A DNA stretch of 26,605 nt from Leptospira alexanderi serovar Manhao 3 str. L 60 (GTDB lineage Bacteria > Spirochaetota > Leptospiria > Leptospirales > Leptospiraceae), in the NCBI RefSeq assembly GCF_000243815.2, contig NZ_AHMT02000035.1, forward strand, positions 5,001 to 31,605. Direction: 5' to 3'. Shown here piece by piece: positions 1 to 26,605 of this stretch. Below the pieces are notes generated by a model. That model saw nothing but the letters and a program-made list of their open reading frames with translations, did not search any database and was not told the origin of the DNA. How positions within the stretch are numbered: the first letter of the stretch is position 1; the number at the start of each line of letters is the position of its first letter. The position numbers and the translations under genes were made by a program.

Positions 1-1
1 C

Positions 2-2345
<2,344 letters not shown>

Positions 2346-2357
2346 CAAGGAGAATAA

Positions 2358-2723
<366 letters not shown>

Positions 2724-2730
2724 GTTCTAT

Positions 2731-3102
2731 ATGCCATTTTTATTATACATAGATCCTCAAGAAGTTTCGTCGGAAAGCTCCGGCGTTTCCTATTCGAAAG
2801 TTACGATCGAAGGTGAACTTACTATTTATGAAGCCCTCGACTTTAAAGAGAAGCTCGATTCTGTTTTTAGAAATTGTTTTCCTTTTTTAGAAATCGACCT
2901 TTTTAAAATACAAAAGATAGACACTTCTTGCTTACAGATTTTGCTCTCATTCAAAAAGGAGGCACAACGAATAAACACCGACGTTCGGTTTGTCAATCAC
3001 AGCCATAGCGTTTCAAAGTTAATCGATTTCTACGAACTCACTGGGTTTTTAAAGGATAATAATAAACTCTCCTCACTTCAGTTTGAAGCGGGCAAGGATT
3101 AA
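2731..3102 (+). CDS. STAS-domain protein (anti-sigma-factor antagonist type)
   Basis: The protein has 123 residues, most of them one STAS domain (about 22-115): strand VTIEGELTIYEA, a helix KEKLDSVFR, strand FLEIDLFKIQKIDTSCLQILL and helix SFKKEAQR. The position that carries the phosphorylated Ser in SpoIIAA-like antagonists is T65 here (D64-T65-S66), and the next position, usually Gly, is C67. A Thr there could still be phosphorylated. The gene lies 7 bases after cheY and 2 bases before cheA, so it is surely co-transcribed and likely works with the array. Known STAS antagonists bind HATPase-type kinases, and both kinase genes upstream supply such domains. The partner is not visible. The ATG at 2731 has only a weak ribosome site. 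Confidence 0.8.
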   Translation: MPFLLYIDPQEVSSESSGVSYSKVTIEGELTIYEALDFKEKLDSVFRNCFPFLEIDLFKIQKIDTSCLQILLSFKKEAQRINTDVRFVNHSHSVSKLIDFYELTGFLKDNNKLSSLQFEAGKD

Positions 3103-3104
3103 GA

Positions 3105-5243
<2,139 letters not shown>

Positions 5244-5285
5244 ATTTTCAGAGGAATGAATTTTATAAATTTTGAATATGGAGAA

Positions 5286-8230
<2,945 letters not shown>

Positions 8231-8241
8231 AGAGGACAAGT

Positions 8242-10288
<2,047 letters not shown>

Positions 10289-10429
10289 AGTGCTTGTACA
10301 TGAGATCCATGCAGCGAACATAAAAAAAGAGGTTTTAAACTAAAAGCTGATTTCAAACCTAAAAGTGTAGAAACTCCTGCATTTTTTAGAAGCTGCCGGA
10401 TCGTTTAGAAGGATTTTTTAAGACGAACT
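10289..10429. other. Gap between convergent che and carboxylase operons
   Basis: Both flanking operons end here, so a terminator is expected. The only structure seen is weak: AGGTTT and AAACCT about 20 bases apart (near 10331-10361). No stem followed by a T-run was found on either strand. Confidence 0.4.
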
Positions 10430-14835
<4,406 letters not shown>

Positions 14836-14877
14836 GCGAGAACCTTTCCATGAAATAAAATAAATCCAGTTTTTAAA

Positions 14878-14920
<43 letters not shown>

Positions 14921-14926
14921 GGGAAA

Positions 14927-18041
<3,115 letters not shown>

Positions 18042-18051
18042 AGCGGAACTT

Positions 18052-18360
<309 letters not shown>

Positions 18361-18363
18361 CCT

Positions 18364-18410
<47 letters not shown>

Positions 18411-18420
18411 TTGATTCTCA

Positions 18421-18496
<76 letters not shown>

Positions 18497-18497
18497 C

Positions 18498-18530
<33 letters not shown>

Positions 18531-18603
18531 TCGATTTTCTATGTCAAACTCTTTTAGAACTTTTGCCCTATAGAAAAGTTCGGCAAAGAAATGGAAATCC
18601 ACT

Positions 18604-19251
18604 ATGTCCGACCTAGTCCAAATCGTTCGGTTTGAAACCGAAAATACAAACTCACTCGTTCTCATTCCGGAACTTAAATTTTCCGGTAGAACATTAAATG
18701 CGGAGATTTTTCTTTCTTCCTTTTCCGTGCGAGTTTTCGAATTCCCTACAAACTCGATGCAGATCAAGTTTCCAAAATTCGAAGAATGTATCGATCTATT
18801 ATCTCGGGAAATTTTAGATTCGAAACGAAAGGTCAAATTAATAGGAGAAGGTTTGTTTTCCGGAATGGTTTTCGAGCTTCTAAAGAAATGTCCACAAGCA
18901 ATCAAAGCGGCTTACATTCTCGATCCCCCTCTTTTTCAAAGCGAAGAGAACTTTCTCTGGTTTTCAAAAAACGCGGAATGGATTTTAGAACGCTTTCCCC
19001 GGAATCCCTGGTTTTTATTTTCGAAGGAACTTCATTCTTTTTACGACTCCTTAGAAAAAAATTTTCAATACGGTTTTGCGAATTCCGACCGATTGCCCAC
19101 AATCGTTTTTACAAAAAATTCTGAAAAGATTGCAAAACAAATCAAGACCTTCGGAAATAGGATCGAAAAATTTCCGATTTTCAGAATCGAGACATCGAAT
19201 TCCAAATCGACACAAACTCTTCTGAAGAATTTGATCGTGAAAATTCTTTAG
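18604..19251 (+). CDS. Alpha/beta-hydrolase-like protein lacking the nucleophile
   Basis: A 215-residue protein with no signal peptide. Residues 77-108 ([20 protein letters not shown], then KAAYILDPP) copy the layout of the alpha/beta-hydrolase nucleophile elbow and the next strand. In the usual G-x-Ser-x-G elbow the Ser position is G83 here (G81-E82-G83-L84-F85), so a normal serine hydrolase is not expected. Residues 140-170 ([20 protein letters not shown]) resemble the strand that normally brings the acidic residue, and a catalytic His is not evident. No clear ribosome site precedes the ATG. It lies 62 bases before def and may be transcribed with it. The fold assignment is by pattern only. 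Confidence 0.6.
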   Translation: MSDLVQIVRFETENTNSLVLIPELKFSGRTLNAEIFLSSFSVRVFEFPTNSMQIKFPKFEECIDLLSREILDSKRKVKLIGEGLFSGMVFELLKKCPQAIKAAYILDPPLFQSEENFLWFSKNAEWILERFPRNPWFLFSKELHSFYDSLEKNFQYGFANSDRLPTIVFTKNSEKIAKQIKTFGNRIEKFPIFRIETSNSKSTQTLLKNLIVKIL

Positions 19252-19268
19252 AAGATCCCGATTTCTTG

Positions 19269-19311
<43 letters not shown>

Positions 19312-19312
19312 G

Positions 19313-19850
<538 letters not shown>

Positions 19851-19863
19851 AAAAACAAAATAT

Positions 19864-23106
<3,243 letters not shown>

Positions 23107-23192
23107 TCGAGTCGTTTTCCTCTAAGAATCCGGGGATTTTACATTGTAGCATAAATTGATCGTGCCTAGAGGAGACGTAATCTGTAAGAATT

Positions 23193-23211
23193 CATAACCT
23201 TACCCACAAGT
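23193..23211 (+). repeat. Left arm of 19-bp inverted repeat
   Basis: CATAACCTTACCCACAAGT, an exact inverted copy of 23426-23444. Just outside it, GTAAGAATT resembles the inverted outer flank of the right arm (GTAGGAATTCTTAC), so the similarity extends beyond the perfect core with a few bases missing. Confidence 0.85.
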
Positions 23212-23278
23212 TAAGGAGGATTTTGGAATAAGAAGGATCAAAAACGCAGATTTTTCAAGTGTTCCGACAAGAATGAGG

Positions 23279-23318
<40 letters not shown>

Positions 23319-23341
23319 GTCTCCCGAGCCTTTCCACCTCC

Positions 23342-23372
23342 CGCCCCACCACCCAAAAATCAGGGTGGGGCG
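23342..23372. terminator. GC-rich hairpin, possible shared terminator
   Basis: CGCCCCACC (23342-23350) pairs fully with GGTGGGGCG (23364-23372) around a 13-base loop. It lies between two convergent genes, which suits a two-way terminator, but no T-run follows on either strand. It may instead be part of the repeat element around it. Confidence 0.4.
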
Positions 23373-23425
23373 TAGTTTCACAGAAGATTGTCGTAATTCC
23401 GACAGATTTATCTTGAGATCCAAGT

Positions 23426-23444
23426 ACTTGTGGGTAAGGTTATG
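23426..23444 (-). repeat. Right arm of 19-bp inverted repeat
   Basis: ACTTGTGGGTAAGGTTATG, the exact reverse complement of 23193-23211, ending 18 bases before the 3' end of the PepSY-type gene. Confidence 0.85.
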
Positions 23445-23462
23445 GTAAGAATTCCTACATTT

Positions 23463-24566
<1,104 letters not shown>

Positions 24567-24919
24567 AGGCGCTTTTTGCCAAATTGCCAAATGGATTCAA
24601 AATTAGGGTCTCATTTCAAAAACAGTTCGAACCCGATAATAAATTTTTACACTGCATTTCTGGTATTTTTAAGAACCAAAACACAGTACAAACTTTGAAA
24701 GTTTAGAGATTGTTACAAGTTAATTTTTGATTTTAGGTCTTAATATCAAAAGTTAGCTTTGAAGTTTCATCTAAAATTTTACAAAAATCCAAAAGACATT
24801 TTGTAGTTTTTCTTAATTAACGTGAGTTCGGCCTAAGGAGGAAAAAAGAGAAAAATCTTGTACAGAAAAGCGCCAGATCACATATTGAACCGTACTTTCA
24901 GCAAGAAAAGGGGTTAAAT
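24567..24919. other. AT-rich gene-free segment upstream of PepSY gene and IS982 remnant
   Basis: No gene is seen. It should hold the minus-strand promoter of the PepSY-type gene, but I could not pick -10/-35 boxes with confidence. A perfect 15-base palindrome AAACTTTGAAAGTTT lies at 24690-24704. The left end of the IS982-type element is probably inside this segment, possibly near GTGAGTTCGGCC at 24822, but this cannot be fixed because the right end is beyond the window. Confidence 0.45.
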
Positions 24920-25118
24920 ATGGATCTGACAGAGATATTTTGTGCGATAGACGATTATTGTACACAACAAAAAATAAACTGGAACGAGAAAATACTTTTG
25001 TCCGGTGGTTCGAAAAAGAAACCGAAAATTTCAGTTAAGCCTGAGTGAAGTAGCAACGATTGTTGTCTGTTTTCATCTTTCTCATTATAGAGAATTTAAA
25101 AATTATTATCTGATAGAA

Positions 25119-25128
25119 ATAAAAAAGA
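25119..25128 (+). repeat. Target-site duplication, left copy
   Basis: ATAAAAAAGA directly before the left end of the IS256-type element; an identical copy lies at 26493-26502. IS256-family insertions usually duplicate 8-9 bases, so one or two of the matching A/T bases may be chance. Confidence 0.75.
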
Positions 25129-26492
25129 GGGTGTCATCTCGATTGTGTAAATGACTTGTGAAAAAAGAAAAAGTAACAAGGATAAAAACAACATGAGCAA
25201 ACCGAAGAATCGAGCAGAAGAACTACTTGATGAATTAATCAAAGGTAAAACCCCCGAAGAGCTGATCGGAAACGAAGGCCTCTTAAAACAACTCACCAAA
25301 TCACTTGTTGAACGAGCGATGCAAGGAGAGATGACGCATCATCTTGGGTATGAGAAAAATTCCTCGACTGGAATAACTCAGGCAATTCCCGAAATGGAAA
25401 AAGTAGCAAAAAGCTCAAAGGAGACTTTGGGACAATTGACTTGGAAGTTCCTCGAGATAGAAACGGAAGCTTTGAACCCCAGATAATCCGGAAAGGACAG
25501 ACACGCTTTACGGGCTTCGATGAAAAGATCATCTCGATGTATTCACGTGGAATGACAACTCGAGAAATATCTCAACACCTGAAAGAAATTTATCAAGTTG
25601 AAGTCTCGGCGGATTTAATTTCTCAAGTAACGGATTCCGTAATGGAAACAGTGATCGAATGGCAGAATCGACCCTTGGATAAAGTGTATCCGATTCTCAT
25701 CATGGATGCGTTGATCGTGAAGGTAAGAGACGGCAACCACGTCGTGAACAAAGCCTTCTATTTGGCTTTAGGAATCAATCTACAGGGCACAAAGGAGATA
25801 CTTGGGATTTGGGTAGAACGCACCGAAGGGGCAAAGTTCTGGCTTCAGATTTTAACCGATTTAAAAAAATCGAGGCGTTGAAGATATCTTAATCGCTTGT
25901 GTCGACGGATTGAAAGGATTTCCGGATACAATCATATCAGTTTTTCCTAATGCACAAGTTCAACTTTGTATCGTTCCTATGGTTAGGAATTCTTTGAAAT
26001 GGGTTTCTTACAAACAGAGGAAAGAGTTGGTAGTCGACCTAAAGGCCATCTACAAATCTCCATCGGAAGAAATTGCTAAGAAAAGCCTTGATGATTTTTC
26101 AACCAAATGGGACAGTCAGTATCCGATGATCAGCAAGTCTTGGAGAAGTAATTGGGATTCGGTGATTCCTTATTTGGCCTATCCACCTAACATTCGTAAG
26201 GCGATATACACTACAAATGCTATCGAATCTATGAATATGGGCTTAAGAAAGATTATCAAGAATCGGGGTTCGTTTCCGAACGATGAGGCGGCAATCAAGC
26301 TTCTCTATTTAGCTTTGAATAATATGTCTAAAAAATGGACCATGCCGATTCAAGATTGGGATGACGAGCGATCCTTAGAGAGCCGAGTCGCTCGAGTTCA
26401 AGCGATGAATCAGTTTTCGATTCTTTTCGGAGATCGATTGAAATTGGATTCGTTTTAAAAAAGTTAATTTACACAGGATTCCTGACACTACC
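25129..26492 (+). mobile_element. IS256-family insertion sequence (degenerate)
   Basis: About 1364 bp, flanked by the direct repeat ATAAAAAAGA. The ends carry imperfect inverted repeats with matching spacing: GTGTCA (25131-25136) and TGTGTAAAT (25144-25152) on the left, ATTTACACA (26467-26475) and TGACAC (26483-26488) on the right, each pair 13 bases apart start to start. The outermost bases differ (GG on the left, TACC on the right), so the exact tips are uncertain by about 2 bases. The single cargo is a broken transposase gene. It lies inside an older IS982-type element. Confidence 0.85.
25193..26458 (+). pseudogene. IS256-family (Mutator-type) transposase with two frameshifts
   Basis: Joined across frames, the product would be about 420 residues, full length for the family. 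Frame 1 starts at ATG 25193 (MSKPKNRAEELLDELIKG; AAGGA lies upstream) and is good to [12 protein letters not shown]. One base is missing near 25371-25373 (GGAATAAC where GGAAATAAC is expected), and the next frame gives [19 protein letters not shown] and [15 protein letters not shown]. It reads to LTDLKK, where an extra A in the A7 run (25863-25869) shifts the frame again; the third frame gives [16 protein letters not shown] to the natural stop. The DDE residues ([22 protein letters not shown]) survive but lie in different frames. The usual QLCIVHMVRN has Pro in place of His (codon 25976-25978). Confidence 0.92.
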
Positions 26493-26502
26493 ATAAAAAA
26501 GA
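26493..26502 (+). repeat. Target-site duplication, right copy
   Basis: ATAAAAAAGA immediately after the right end of the IS256-type element, identical to 25119-25128. The interrupted IS982-type coding sequence continues directly after it. Confidence 0.75.
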
Positions 26503-26521
26503 ATTTAAAATACGGAATTTC

Positions 26522-26564
<43 letters not shown>

Positions 26565-26605
26565 CGCGTTATCTGTCATAGCTTCGTTTCTATCAAATTC
26601 TTGTC

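Noticed and set aside
25441..26458. Two or three separate small genes in the IS256-type element
   Set aside because: Together they read as one transposase across two single-base lesions; no separate functions are supported.

Overview
The window looks like chromosomal DNA from a spirochaete of the genus Leptospira, most likely a pathogenic-clade species close to but not identical with L. interrogans. The main evidence is the peptide deformylase, which from memory is nearly the L. interrogans enzyme with scattered substitutions. The signalling-rich content, moderate GC and IS982/IS256-type insertion sequences fit. This assignment is inference; no search was run.

Positions 1-10288 (+ strand) are a tightly packed chemosensory operon: a histidine kinase cut by the window edge, a receiver/histidine-kinase ATPase hybrid, CheY, a STAS-domain protein, CheA, a large methyl-accepting protein with three tandem PAS domains, CheW, CheD and CheB. 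Stops and starts overlap (ATGA) at cheW/cheD and cheD/cheB. No cheR, cheC or cheX is visible, so the methyltransferase must come from elsewhere. The extra kinases and the STAS protein suggest that this array integrates inputs beyond simple chemotaxis.

Positions 10430-18360 (- strand) read away from the RNA gene at 18424. In order of transcription they are a small coiled-coil protein, a GAF-GAF-GAF-SpoIIE phosphatase-HATPase protein and an overlapping STAS antagonist, which together form a partner-switching module. After 91 bases come a carboxyltransferase and a biotin carboxylase/biotin carrier protein, forming a two-gene acyl-CoA carboxylase. The che and carboxylase operons converge at about 10.3-10.4 kb.

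Positions 18424-23106 (+ strand) hold tRNA-Ala(GGC), a small protein that looks like an alpha/beta-hydrolase without its nucleophile, peptide deformylase (def) and an RND-family efflux permease.

Positions 23107-26605 are accessory in character. An intergenic segment is bounded by a perfect 19-bp inverted repeat and contains a strong GC-rich hairpin. It is followed by a PepSY-type membrane protein on the - strand. The window ends in a nested pair of dead insertion sequences: an IS256-family element, with its transposase split over three frames, sits inside a frameshifted IS982-family transposase gene, with a matching direct repeat on both sides.

No wholly new system can be claimed. The most unusual material is the wiring of the chemosensory operon (hybrid kinase, pseudo-receiver, STAS, triple PAS), the phosphatase/kinase fusion, the divergent biotin carboxylase and the inverted-repeat intergenic element.
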